Shown: positions 38,650 through 51,150, counted from the stretch's first letter. The stretch is DNA of 64,000 nucleotides from Cyclina sinensis (GCA_012932295.1 JAAONU010000009.1:1415197-1479196), one strand, 5' to 3'. The notes: a model not told the origin generated them from the sequence alone. A program made the numbers and translations.

Positions 38650-39842
38650 TATCTATAAATAGATATCACTACTAAAAGACATTAACTCTTTATCTATAAA
38701 TAGATAATCACTAATATAAGACAACAGCTCTTTATCTATAAATAGATATCACTAGTATAAGACAACAACTCTTTATCTATAAATAGATATCACTAATATA
38801 AGACAACAACTCTTTATCTATAAATAGATATCACTAATATAAGACAACAACTCTTTATCTATAAATAGATATCACTAGTATAAGACAACAACTCTTTATC
38901 TATAAATAGATATCACTAATATAAGACAACAACTCTTTATCTATAAATAGATATCACTAATATAAGACAACAACTCTTTATCTATAAATAGATATCACTA
39001 ATATAAGACAACAACTCTTTATCTATAAATAGATATCACTAATATAAGACAACAACTCTTTATCTATAAATAGATATCACTAGTATAAGACAACAACTCT
39101 TTATCTATAAATAGATATCACTAGTATAAGACAACAACTTTTCATCTATAAATAGATATCACTAATATAAGACAATAACTCTTTATCTATAAATAGATAT
39201 CACTAGTATAAGACAACAACTCTTTATCTATAAATAGATATCACTAGTATAAGACAACAACTTTTTATCTATAAATAGATATCACTAATATAAGACAATA
39301 ACTCTTTATCTATAAATAGATATCACTAGTATAAGACAACAACTCTTTATCTATAAATAGATATCACTAGTATAAGACAACAACTCTTTATCTATAAATA
39401 GATATCACTAGTATAAGACAACAACTCTTTATCTATAAATAGATATCACTAATATAAGACAACAACTCTTTATCTATAAATAGATATCACTAATATAAGA
39501 CAACAACTCTTTATCTATAAATAGATATCACTAGTATAAGACAACAACTCTTTATCTATAAATAGATATCACTAGTATAAGACAACAACTCTTTATCTAT
39601 AAATAGATATCACTAATATAAGACAACAACTCTTTATCTATAAAAAGATATCACTAATATAAGACAACAACTCTTTATCTATAAATAGATATCACTAGTA
39701 TAAGACAACAACTCTTTATCTATAAATAGATATCACTAGTATTAGACAACAACTTTTCATCTATAAATAGATATCACTAATATAAGACAATAACTCTTTA
39801 TCTATAAATAGATATCACTAGTAAAAGACAAACTCTTTATCT
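38650..39842. repeat. 41-bp satellite, 29 units, each with a MEF2/TATA-type motif
   Basis: The unit contains CTCTTTATCTATAAATAG, then ATATCACTA(A/G)TATAAGACAACAA. Starting points of the motif (38733, 38774, 38815, 38856 and onward) are exactly 41 bases apart through most of the array. Twenty-eight of 29 units contain CTATAAATAG, a full match to the MEF2 consensus YTA(A/T)4TAR and to a TATA box; the unit at 39635 has CTATAAAAAG. TTATCT, a GATA-factor site on the other strand, overlaps it in nearly every unit. TATCTAT/ATAGATA can form a hairpin with a two-base loop. An A/G variant (ACTAAT versus ACTAGT) marks subfamilies. The array ends 1.1 kb before the Wnt9 ATG. Confidence 0.95.
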
Positions 39843-40978
39843 TCAAAATGAAAACATTGTAATATCAGACAGAGATCTGAATTTTTTGTTTGAAGTCCAA
39901 TAACTTATTTCTTTGTTGACAAGATAATAGAATAACTTAAATTACGGAATTCCCAGATGCTAAAAATAGATTTTTTTTCGAAATTAGTAAAATACATGGT
40001 TTTCAGACAAACAACATCAGTCGGGTAGCAAGGTACTTATCTTTCTTTCTGCAACGCATTATAAGACATTGTTCAGTCTATGATTCAGTGAATAAGTGGG
40101 CCTTGTAGTGAAAATAATGAAATCTATTTTAGCTCTATTAGTCAGTGGATAAAAATTAAACTCTAAGATTTGCGATATCTTAACAGCACGCCAAACTCTA
40201 CAATTCCTTTGTGTAAGTCACACCTAAATGTTTGTATTAAATGGAATAAGGGGTATTAATACTGCTCATATCAAAGATTATACGAAATGAAATCAAAGAA
40301 AAATGTTTGTACAAGTGTAGTACTGAGGTAAACTAACAGTTTATTTTAAGTTTATTTTTGATAAGGTGTAAATACTGACAGATTAGAACGATAAAGACAG
40401 TTTTTTTCTGATATTTGCATATGACTGAAGTCTTCCGAAACTTAACTTTAAGAACAGTGATCGAAACGAAAGAACTGTTTTTGAAACCTGTTTTCGCGAC
40501 CTTTCACACTGCTGAAAATAATATCTGGAATAACTACGGTGTTTAGAAATTATTGATTGTCTTCAATGTTAAGCATATTCACTGTTAAATGTAAAAGTGA
40601 AAAAAGTTTATTAGCTTTTAATGTGCACGGTGCCGCGTTTTCTTGTTTCCCAATCGTGCGATATTAGGTGATGGACAGAAAAGGATTTTGGCTTTCGTCG
40701 CTTGTTTCTTTGTTTTTACATTGATCAACCTTAAGAGAAAGAGTTATACGCACTTAAACACGTACAAGAAATGTTTGCAAAACGCTGGAAAGAATTTACA
40801 CTTGTGGAAAGGACGGAGTCTTTGGCATTGGGTGTTATTACCTGCATCATAACAAAGTTGCACGTTAATTATGCTTACACTGTGGACATTTGTTGACAGA
40901 ATATAACTGCATGGTTAATTTGCGCGTACACATGATGACTAAAGAACATCTTCCACTAAAAAAGAGAAACAATCAAGC
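39843..40978 (+). promoter_or_regulatory. Presumed Wnt9 upstream/promoter region
   Basis: This lies between the satellite and the Wnt9 start codon. I see no convincing TATA box or initiator next to the start, and the transcription start cannot be placed from sequence alone. A 5' UTR, and possibly an upstream signal-peptide exon, would lie here or further upstream. An open frame at 40643-40852 has a hydrophobic stretch but no donor site that would join it sensibly to the Wnt9 exon. Confidence 0.3.
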
Positions 40979-41309
40979 ATGCATGGATTAACTTTATTTT
41001 TAACTTTAATCTGGTTTCTTGCTTTTATTCTCAGACTCTCTGCGCGGAAACCAATCCTAATAGCGAGCCTCGGGTTCCATCCAAATATGATCGAGGACAA
41101 ACGGGACACAATGGCTGCAGGAAAGTTGTGTAATTTGATGCTGCCGCGACAGAGAAAACAGAGAAAAATGTGCAGGCGGGACAAGGGGGTAGCGGACACT
41201 TTACTCGAGGCGATAAGTCTGTCAACACAGGAGTGTGAATATCAGTTCAAGAAAGAGCGATGGAATTGTACGCTTGAGGATCAATACAGGCTGAATATCT
41301 TAGAGAAAG
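40979..41309 (+). CDS. Wnt9: Wnt9 exon 1 (signal peptide and N-terminal Wnt domain)
   Basis: Encodes residues 1-110 and the first base of codon 111 of a 394-residue secreted Wnt ligand that signals through Frizzled/LRP receptors. Residues about 4-21 are hydrophobic and suit a signal peptide. RKQRKMCRRDKGVADTLLEA (about 59-78) and ECEYQFKKERWNCTLE (85-100) match the Wnt9 subfamily; N96 in NCT is the conserved N-glycosylation site. Cysteines 51, 65, 86 and 97 are conserved. The donor is AAG|GTATGC. The intron after ...NILEK|GFKETSF is phase 1, as in vertebrate WNT9. The start is the first in-frame ATG, but the signal-peptide codons end in TTTTATTCTCAG, a good splice acceptor. The exon could therefore really begin at 41035, with the signal peptide in an unseen upstream exon. 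Confidence 0.93.
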
Positions 41310-42215
41310 GTATGCTTTATTGCACGTCCTCAGCGAAGTATTTGTTAGCACGTTTGGCCACGAATCAGAAGATCGTGGCTAGATCCCCTGTTTGACATTC
41401 GGACATGTCCCAATATGACCTTAGTTGTTGAAAGAGATGTTAAAGCTAGGTCCCTCCATTGGACACTACTCAGACTTATATAATTATTTGATATGATACC
41501 TTTTTGACAAAATTGTCTAAAACCTTATTTCGACGAATGATTGATTCCTATCAAATAATTCTTAGGGCCAACCTATATTAGAGATATTTGCACAGTAAAA
41601 GTTTCGGAAGCACACTAGACCAAATTACCAGTTCAGAACATGCTGAACAATATCGTTGCTAACTGTTCTAACTGTTCTAAGAATCTCTTTAAATACAACG
41701 AGGGGTAAGCCATTTTAATTTTGTTTGAATGATAGTAATTTAAAGAGTATTTTGAGGGCTATGCAAAATTGCCTTTTTAAAATAAACTTGTTACCACCAG
41801 GGATAATGTCAACGCCAAAAGCATAGCCACACTTTGGCTAAAAGTTCTCTTTATTACGCGTTTTCTTCAAAGTCCAATAAAACTTTTGTGAAAAAATGCA
41901 CACATCTCTCCAGATATTTGGATATAGAATTCCTTACATGTGGTATATTCAATTCGCCTCTATGAAGTCATTTTGTTTATAGATTTTTTTCACAATTAAG
42001 CATGAATTATAGCTGGGTGTTATTTACTTTAAATGATAATGATGAAGAATACCTCAACTTCTGCGTGAGGTAAATCATTTGTTTACACTTAAAGGATGGT
42101 GTAGAAAATTGACAAATAACGCCCACGCCATTGAGTAATTCGTTTTGTTTGCACTGCGAATGAATACAAAATGGCGTAGAAAATTTAAAGACTTTATTGG
42201 TTAGAGTATTACCGA

Positions 42216-42476
42216 GGAGCGAATGTGGTCCAGTGGTAACCAGGGGTCCCGAGTTCGTTCCTCCGCTCCTCCACCAACATTGCTAATAGTGTTTCGGGTG
42301 AGACGTTAAACCGAGTTCCCACTGTATCAGTGCTATACACTGAGCATGTAAAAGAACCAGAGGAATGGGATGCTTTCTGTACCTTGCACTACCCACAACA
42401 TATAAAACTAATCTCTCCCGGCGGCGTCGGTCATATGGGCAACCGGTACCGACTATAAATAAGCTCAAATAGATAA
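42216..42476 (+). mobile_element. SINE family A copy with 8-bp target duplication
   Basis: Starts GGAGCGAATGTGGTCCAGTGG (box A intact) and ends in the CGGTACCGAC hairpin region and a short GATA tail. AGTATTAC directly flanks it on both sides (42205-42212 and 42477-42484), a perfect 8-base target-site duplication that proves insertion. Compared with the 15.6-kb copy it lacks about 16 bases of the anticodon arm between two TGG repeats, and box B is altered (GAGTTCGTTCC). It sits in Wnt9 intron 1 in sense orientation. Confidence 0.9.
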
Positions 42477-45400
42477 AGTATTACAAGTCAACACTAAACA
42501 AAATTTGCTGTTTTTTCCCCTTTCGTTTTGATCAACCAAAAACTTATTCAGTTAATTTTTTTACTTCCCTTTACAGTAGTCTTATCAGCACATTTATGGA
42601 AAAAGTCATTTCAGTTTGATGAATTTTCCAATTTAAGTAGTATGGGTGTATAATGGATCACTGGTTGCATAACAATAGTCTTGGCAAACTGAATTTTACC
42701 GACTTTCACGACAATTTCATTCATTTTATTTGCGGCTGAATTACTACCAAGGTTATGGGCAATATATTTGTTTCTAATGGTGTATCAAAACCTTAAGTAT
42801 TCATGTGGTCGAATATAGGTGTGGTAGCAATGGTAACAGATTGTGTGACTTACATTGCATGCATATTTTCCAATATATCGCCTTAAGTAAAACGATAAAT
42901 TTTTATTAGTCGATGGAGCAGAACGCATTGCGTGTAATTAATTACAAATTGAACACTATATCTCGCCCTGTGAGAGACAAAGTCAATAAAAAAAACAGTG
43001 AAATGAAATGTTACGTTTGATTTTTATTGTACAACTCATATGAAAAATGAAACTTTTTAGGGTTTTTAGGCATTTTCAGTAATGAGTATGTTCATTCTCA
43101 GATTCATATGTGTTTTACTCTGGACGAAACGCGTGCTGTAAAACTCAAACTAAAATTCAGCTGACTGGCTGCAGCTGGCTTACCGGTCGTATGAGATCGA
43201 ATTCCGACTTCGGCTCAAACCTTTGGCCTACCAATTCATTTTAACTCTTAGACAGTTAGGCCATGTTTAGCGATATATATAACACTGTTTTCTCACTTGC
43301 TCTGTACTAAATCTGACTGAAGTACACGATCTGCCCACGGTCAGCGGAGCATTATTTAGGAGCTGATCAGATTGGTTGTAGACTTCATTAGATAACTCGA
43401 CCAGTCTGTCATTTGAAATACTATTCCAGTACTTTAAAGCTCGATTCTTTTTACTGCCGGTTGAAATGTGGTTGTTTAAACAGGCTGTTTGGCTGTGTTT
43501 GGACCCAAGTCTTCCCCTGACGTGGCCGTTTTAGATAAGCATCATAAAGACCCTTGTTCATGAAGTCATGTGCATACCCAATGCTGAACATGGTTATAAA
43601 ACTTGAAATCATTTAAAGTTTTTACTCAACATTGAAAAACAATCTGGTATCATGAAAGAAAAGCGGGTTACACTAGAGAGCGGCACTTGGTCACTGCAAC
43701 TGATCTTGTGTCTGAAAATGTCTTACATGTAAATTGATAAAATCATAAAAGTGAAAAAAATTTTCTCCATCGCCTAGATATATCGTCTGTACTCCGACAG
43801 CTACCTTATTAAAACGATCGACCTGCCTATGATGCCAAGGATGGACTTGTTGACTTAGTACCGATATCAAATATCCATCCGCAAACAAAAATTGACAAAC
43901 ACCGCATAACATAAAAGAGTCCGGAAAATAAACAAGCGGATACACGTGTTGTTGTTGTCAACAACCGTCGTCATAATTAAAGTGATTATCTCTATCCAGA
44001 GCGAATGTTCAAAATTTATCCGTAATAATAAATTCAGATATCTATATAAATGTAATTCAATTAATTTTAAGGGAAAATTATAGATCATTACGCTTAAAAA
44101 AGACCTGTGCTATTGCAAAAGCCCTGATGACAATTAGATTTAGTTTCGGTGTTCAGAAAAGTTTTATTTTAACTTTAGGTCTCAGTTTCGAGTAGTAACT
44201 TATTATTTACAAAGTCATATAATATTTTCCACTCTCACGAGCTCAGAAGGCACACTAAGTCCACTGGTTCTTCCATCAGTGTGGGTACACGTGTGGCCAG
44301 GAGGACTCGCGGTGGGTGTTCGGTTTTCTGTCCTTTTATAAATTGTTACTCAAAAATGAAGAAAATTATAAAAGTTAATAATTTTAAAAAGGCACTTTAT
44401 TTCATGTTCAGTGTATAACTGTTTGCACGGTTGGTAGAATATTTAAGAGAACAGCAAGAAGAGTAAATTGAAAATATACAAATTTACGTTACACGTTTTT
44501 TTCTTAAGTTTATTTATATTTCCATGTAAACTGTGATTTTTCGCGTAAGATATAGTTTACAACGCAAGAAATAGTACAAGGTCAGTTCGGGATGTTGTTC
44601 AGAAACTGAGCTGTTGTCCGTAACAAGTTACAGCTTTATGAAAGTAGTCCCTTGCGGTGCTTTGGTTTATATTCATGCGCTGATACGTTTTGTCAGATAT
44701 AAGACTTTAAAAAAATTATTGGCATGGCTCAGTTGAATTCCTTATTAATAAAAATCGTGTACATGTCAGGATTTCAAATACTCTAAGATATCTACGTAGA
44801 ATTTTCGACTGAACCCTTGGCACGGGAAATAATTCATTTAATACCATATATATGAACGTGATTTAAAAAAAAATATATATATATTCGAAATTTAAGGGTG
44901 TGCCTCTTTAAGCAAAAACGCAGACTGTTAGTGGCATTGATCGGACTACTTTATTGTTAAGTTTGCACTCTTAATGTAAGCGTAATAATTTTGTAACATC
45001 ACTATATCAGTTTACCTTTTAGAAATCGTCCCCATTTGTCGAGACGTTGTCATTGCTGCTTTAACAAGATAACAATTTTATATGCAAAATATATTTTACA
45101 GTCTATATTCTTTAAATATTCTGATGATTTTTAAATATTTCAGCATCATTTTCACCACGAAGATAAGTTGAAACACAAAATAAGTGGACTTAATTGAAAA
45201 ATCGTCACCTGTTTTATTTTTAAACTTTTTCTCTCTGTATTTGCACATTTTAAATCCTTATGAAATAGTCTCTTTCAATGCTGACGTCATTTACGTATGT
45301 ACATTGTTTATGACTGAGTCATAAATTTGATAGATTTAATTTTAAAGTTGTTTTTTTTTGTTCTTTTTTCTTTCGTTTGTTTTCTCTTTCGTTCATTTCC

Positions 45401-46095
45401 AATGGTTTTTTCGTGAATATCTTTCGTAAAAGGAAGTTGGAAAATATTCTATTAATACTTCTATTTGCACAAATTTGTCTGAGCTGTAAAGTCTTAAACT
45501 GTAAGTGATATAGGCCCAGTTCAAACAACTTGTTAAATCCCCAGTATTTTGTTACAATAAAGAAACGTGGCCATTTACTTTCATACCGTAATCTTTGATA
45601 ACAGAAATTTAGTACGATATTTTCAAATTTCAGTGGTACAATTTGACATTAAATCATATGATATCAGTATTATAGTTTAAGTGGGTGTCTTGTGTGTTTG
45701 TCAAGCACGGACCTTGATCAAAAAGTCGCTGTTAGGTGTTAAAGAAGTAAATCAAATGAAAAATTTAATAATCCGCGATCAACTATTTTGTCTCCAATCT
45801 ACGGAAGCCTATATATGCCATAACTAAATTAGTGAAACATAGATTTTAGAGGATTTTTTCTGATACGAAAGTTATCTATTAGCTACAAACGCAATACATG
45901 TTCTTTGTATACGTATACTGAGTCGTAAGATAACTTATACTCTTGGTTTTATTTTTAATTTAATTTCGGTTCCATTTTTTTATCTTCAGACATCCAGATA
46001 TTTTGTTAAATAAGCAACCGTTTAGGTTCTTTTTATCACTGAGAAAGACAAACTGTGTGTGCAAAAATTCAAAACTGCCCTTTCATTCGAGTTTA

Positions 46096-46180
46096 ACTTC
46101 CTCCCTTCCTTCATTTCTTCCTTCCTACATCCTTCTTTCCACGCTCCAATATTCCCTTTCAGCCTCCCAACCTTCATTCA
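46096..46180. repeat. Imperfect (CCTT)n tract
   Basis: A pyrimidine-rich stretch of CCTTC/CTTC steps within Wnt9 intron 1. Confidence 0.6.
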
Positions 46181-48733
46181 ATCCTTCATTTTTTAAACAA
46201 TCTCAGTATTTGAATAGTTTCAAGAGATGAGATTGATCAATTGTTGAACATCTTAACAAAGAAAGTTGAATAGAAGATCACAGGAAACTAGGTCAACATA
46301 AGAATGTACCTTCTGCATCTTGAGCCATGCTGTAACTTTTTCGAACTAGACAAAAAATTACATTTTTATAAAACATTTAAAGTCGTGTCCGCCTCCTTGC
46401 AACTTTTGTATCAAAATCACACGAGAAAGCTTCCGAGGAGACCAGTGGACGTCGGACTTTTACTTATTTTTGACCTTTTGCGACATTAAGTCGTAAAATG
46501 GAATATTTCACGACATCATTTACACCTTAAAACATTGTCTACTGCCATAAAACGGCTATAAATTTTAATGTATCTGTGCGTTTTAATAGCAATACTGGGC
46601 GCTTGGTTCTTATGACAATTAACCAAACACCTCTCTTGTCGTACGATTGCGCGTGCTTACACGGTGTATCAGGCATTTTAGGATCAATTATGTTCAACAA
46701 TCATGAAACAAGGGATGTTGTGGCGGAATTTCATCTATTTCTGTGTACTCTGGTCTGTTTGCAAGTTGTTACTGATTTCCGCCGACATTCTGTACGGCAA
46801 CGGTACACAGAACTGAAGAAAAACTGCAGACCTTCATATTCAACTTAACTTGAATCTCGCCCAAATATTGCTTAAGTTGGTTTACACTTCCAGTAAAATT
46901 GTTACATGCTGAAGATCGGTATCAGCTGCCTGACGTACAAGTACATTTGCACCTAAATTCGGATAAGCGAATTCACGCTTAAGGCGAGTACCTTTACGAG
47001 AAAAATGTTCATACCAATTCGGCCAAAAAAAGAACAAAGAATGGACAATTTTTCGTTTTCAAGTATTGTAAAAATGCAGTACGCAGGAAATTTGTTTTGT
47101 ACAAAGCTATTCTGCATGCAAAAGTAGGACTTGCTTCGCAAAGAGGAGAGTTTTGCCACATATACCTTGGTCTTTTAGCAAAACAGTCGCTTGCGAATGT
47201 GCCCCAATCCTCCTTGCTGCCAACTGGGTAGCTGTTGTGAATCTTGCTGGACATATGTGGTCAGTGTTTCAGTTCTTAAGTGGTGTAAAAATTGGTCTTA
47301 ATTCAAAGGAAACCAGTACGTACAATTGTGATCAGATACTTGAATCCAAGGAGTTCCTTCAAGTTCTCGAGTCCTGCAAAGGACTTGAGATTGGAGAAAA
47401 GCTTTAGTACAGGCCGAAATTAAGACATACGTGCTCTATTCAAACTGAAAATTACGCATGTGAAATATACCTTATTTTCTAAATAGAAAGGGCGTGCAAC
47501 GAAAATTTCTGGCCCCTCATCGGTGAAAGATTTATAAGGAAAGTGACAAAGACTCCCTATCTTGAAATGTCTAAATACAGTTTAATCAAAGACCTTTATG
47601 TAGAATCGTCTGCTCAAATAACATGTTTCGTGACGTTTTGTACATATGATATATAATTAGAAAAAAGTCCTATCTCCATTAATTTTAGTTTCGTTCACTT
47701 TGCTGAAAATATAATCTGTTCGCGGCACATCGTGTCGGTTGGGGCTGCAATTTGATATCCGTTCAAAAAAGGCAATTTTGTAAGCTGAATGTTGTTTACA
47801 TCACTAATAAACGCTATTAAGCGTCTTGTTCACACCGATCTTGACTAAATTACACCTCTGCGGTATTTTGTCAATTATGCGTCTTCAACTGACCGTTAAC
47901 TTGTACACTTAAACCCCTGTTTAAGACTTTTAACCTGAAGTGGTGGGAATAAAAGTTACTCAGCTTCTGTCCGATGCCCGTACCAATCGCCAATGCATAT
48001 GGCGGACAATCGGAAAACTTTCTAATGGACGGTTGATTGAGAAATATTTCCATGTGTCAACATTAAACCAGAATTATGTCCTTAAATTTTCACACCCCGG
48101 ACAATTTTGCAATTCATCCTTGACAAACAGATTTAGCCCTTTAAATCTTATTAATGCAAAGTACGAAATAATGAGAGTGGGTTTCAAGGACCACCTTGGG
48201 CGTGCGCAAAATCGCCCAGTCACGTGTACAGAGCACTTGAATAAGGGGCAAGTCCGGTCATCCCCGCGGTAACCCCTTGACTAATACATGTACATCCGTA
48301 TTTTTAACGCATTTTTAATAAATACTGGATTAACCTTCTAGAAAATGTTTGCTCTGTAGAAAATGCAGATCTCATCATAGACCATTTTCAAAATAAGAAT
48401 CTTTCATGTCTCTGTAATTGTACAATAAAAATGAACATAAAATAATGTAATTACCTGAGGAATATTATTACCTAAGCCATGTAAAGATCTATTTAAAACA
48501 GCACTTGCCTCTTCTGTTACACCTTTCCAAATTTTATACGAGAGAAAAAAATCAAATTATTTAGCTTTATTATAACCCGTTTCATTTCCTTTTCAGATCT
48601 ATCATTTCTAAAAATAGATCTATACCCAAAAGAACAAGATTAAAATTTAAAACTATGTATTAGATACTTAATTACTCAATATTGTAGACTTGTACTTCAA
48701 GTTTCCAAGTGTAATACATGTATATATTTTCAG

Positions 48734-49002
48734 GTTTCAAAGAAACATCGTTCCTTTACGCAATAAGTTCAGCCAGTCTCGTGCACACATTTGCACGTGC
48801 GTGCAGCAGAGGGACCATTGATAGATGCACGTGCGACGAGTCGAAGAATCTTCAAAATCGTGAAGCCTGGTTATGGGGAGGGTGCGGCGATAACATTAAA
48901 TTTGGTTTAAAGTATTCCAGACGATTTTTGAGAGCGGGAAAACGCCGGGAGAAAGATATTCGGGCAAAAATTGATCAGCATAATATACGGCTAGGACGAA
49001 AA
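48734..49002 (+). CDS. Wnt9: Wnt9 exon 2
   Basis: Encodes residues 111-200. The acceptor is TATATTTTCAG|GTTTC and the donor AAA|GTATGT, which leaves the last codon complete (phase 0). [20 protein letters not shown] (111-130) is diagnostic of Wnt9 over other Wnts. [17 protein letters not shown] (131-147) and [16 protein letters not shown] (153-168) carry the core Wnt motifs, including the WGGCGDN signature. Cysteines are at 134, 142, 144 and 161. The exon ends at a position where vertebrate WNT9 genes also have an intron. The reading frame is uninterrupted. Confidence 0.97.
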
Positions 49003-49096
49003 GTATGTATACCGTCATTATATGTTATACAGTATTTATTTTAAGTGACCCTCTTACCTAGTAGCAAAATTTTATTGTAAATAAAAATATCTATTA

Positions 49097-49165
49097 GGGC
49101 CTCGGTGGGTCAATGGTTACAGCGTTGGTCTACGAGTTCAAATCTTCGAGGTTCTGAGGTTATAA
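49097..49165 (+). mobile_element. tRNA-like SINE fragment (GGCCTCGG type)
   Basis: GGGCCTCGGTGGGTCAATGGTTACAGCG carries a consensus box A (TGGGTCAATGG), and GAGTTCAAATC further on resembles a box B. The arms cannot be folded into a complete cloverleaf. A related head, GGCCTCGGGAGTGCG, lies at 51.1 kb in the same intron. Confidence 0.5.
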
Positions 49166-51100
49166 AAGTTTCAAGGAGAACGGTTTAAGATGGCGTCTTC
49201 TGATTGGTCAAATTATATTGTTAATAATCTTTCGCCAGTCAGTATCCAGGACTCTCAGACTGACTTTAAAACATGTTTTCTTTAAAAATAAATGTACACT
49301 TTTCGACATCAACTGTCTGGAAAATTGAATTAAGACGTCATTAGGTCAAACCAATGGACAGAACCTCTTTCGATCAGAGCACAGAAACTGTGGTATAAGA
49401 CTTAAAGAAGATTGTATGTGTGTGTGTGTGTGCGGGAGGGGCCGGTAATAGCGGTCGACTTAAAATATCGGTACTCTATTTGTATTGTTAAGGTAATCTT
49501 TTAAAAGTATGTTGGAAGAAGAGGACTGCTCCGAAAGTAAATGCGTGAGATTTGCAATGTTAAACCATTTGCCATATGCTAAAAATAGACAAGAATAAGG
49601 AATGAGAGAGAGCGAGAAAAAAGGAAATTGTATGGTTGGGAATATTGATAGACAAATCAATATAATTATATATATTTTGTACAAAATTATGTTTTTGTTC
49701 GTGGCAGTCGTACAAACATTGACATAACTTGTCTAGTGGTCATTTTTGGCTGATTTATTGACAAGGCTTAATAAAACTGCACCAAGAAATTCGTGTTTAA
49801 CACCGCGGAATAAAATGTTAAACGCCGCGGAGCAAAATGTCAAAATCACGTAGACACGTGTACATTTCATTCCTTCAACATAGTAACAATAATTTAACAA
49901 GATTATATGTCAGTGATTCTGGTTTCACATACAGTGACGGCGTTTGTGGTGATATAAGAAAAAACTTAAAACATACATTTCGTAAAGATGTATTTGAGAT
50001 TGTTTTTGTTTATGCATATCATTGGTGCCAGTTGGTTATGTAAGGAAATGTAAGGTGTGGTTTTCAAATTACAACCACAATGTTTCAGTGGCTATTTTTG
50101 GATTAAGTACAGCAGGAAGAGTGCAGAAAGTAGGCAAACAAATTCAAAATGTCAGTTCGTTCCACCTTTAAATGGTGGTACTTTCTGGGGGGAGAAATGA
50201 CGGCGCCTTAGTCGTCTACAAATTAAGGTTAAACACCACCAAAAACAGCGTTGTCGGGAACCAGTCAATTTTGTCTAGGTTTTGTGCGCAGCTTTAAGAT
50301 GACAAAGCTGTCTGATTGGTTAAAAATGTGAATGTTGTTCTGAAAATCATTTTTATTTGAAAATAATAAATATATTGAAGAACAAACTCAAGTAAGGCAT
50401 AAGTATGCCGGACATTTCTTAGCTATTTTTTTGTCGTTTTGAAATAAACAAGAAATTTCGACAGTTTAAAATAATAAAATAATAACAAAGTGACTTGGCT
50501 GGTCTCCTTCGAGAACATATATTGCAAAAAAAGGATTGGTCATGCTATGAAAAAAAAAATGAATGAAATTGTTTTGATGATTGCTTCTTTCCAGAAATCG
50601 GTAAAGGTAACATCCTCACCAGCAAATAAAATGAGATTGGGACTTGATGCTACTATGAAATACTGTTGGATTTGATTTATTTGTGTGCAATCTAATCATT
50701 TTTTTTTTAAATCAACAAAAATACTCTTCAGACGAAATAATCCGTTTTCGTTTTATCAAGCCAACACTAAGAAAACTATTGAATAATTGATGGAAGGGAC
50801 TTCTATAATCCTTCAATCAAAAGCTTTTTATTTTTTTCTAGAAAAACTGACATAAATCCTCGTAGATCAGTTATAAGTTAACAAATCTGCTGTGCTTGGT
50901 AGCTCATATTACATCACAGAATAACTAAGTCAAACACTGAATTTTCGAAGAAAAAAAATATCATGTGGCTAATTTCAAAGAACATGGTTCTCGTCATAAT
51001 TTACGTAAAGCACGTGTACAATTTTATCATCGATTAACAGAGTTTTATAAATAAATAAAGCGCATCCCTGTCGAAAAGAATAAATAGGTCAACTCTTCGG

Positions 51101-51150
51101 TGGCCTCGGGAGTGCGTTGAGGTCGCGGTTCGATCGGACCCATCACGGTT
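51101..51150 (+). mobile_element. Degenerate tRNA-like fragment (GGCCTCGG type)
   Basis: GGCCTCGGGAGTGCG followed by GCGGTTCGATCGG, a near-consensus box B, but with almost all of the D arm and anticodon arm missing. Probably a decayed relative of the fragment at 49.1 kb. Confidence 0.4.

Larger units (their letters stand above)
41310..48733 (+). other. Wnt9: Wnt9 intron 1
   Basis: A 7.4-kb GT-AG intron. It holds a SINE family A copy (42.2 kb), a solitary TIR-like end (TTTAAGGGTGTGCCTCTTTAA, near 44.89 kb), a CCTT-type run (46.09 kb) and a stretch from 46.6 to 48.3 kb with several longer open frames and locally higher GC. None of these frames shows a known domain. Short inverted repeats AATTATTTGATA/TATCAAATAATT lie at 41.48 and 41.55 kb. 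Confidence 0.9.

Noticed and set aside
38650..39842. CRISPR-like regular repeat array
   Set aside because: There are no unique spacers: the whole 41-base unit repeats, and the context is an animal genome.
40643..40852. Upstream Wnt9 signal-peptide exon
   Set aside because: It has a hydrophobic stretch but no usable donor in the right phase, and no similarity to a Wnt N-terminus.
43691..43945. 84-codon - strand frame in Wnt9 intron 1
   Set aside because: No domain or splice context recognised; length is within chance for this sequence.
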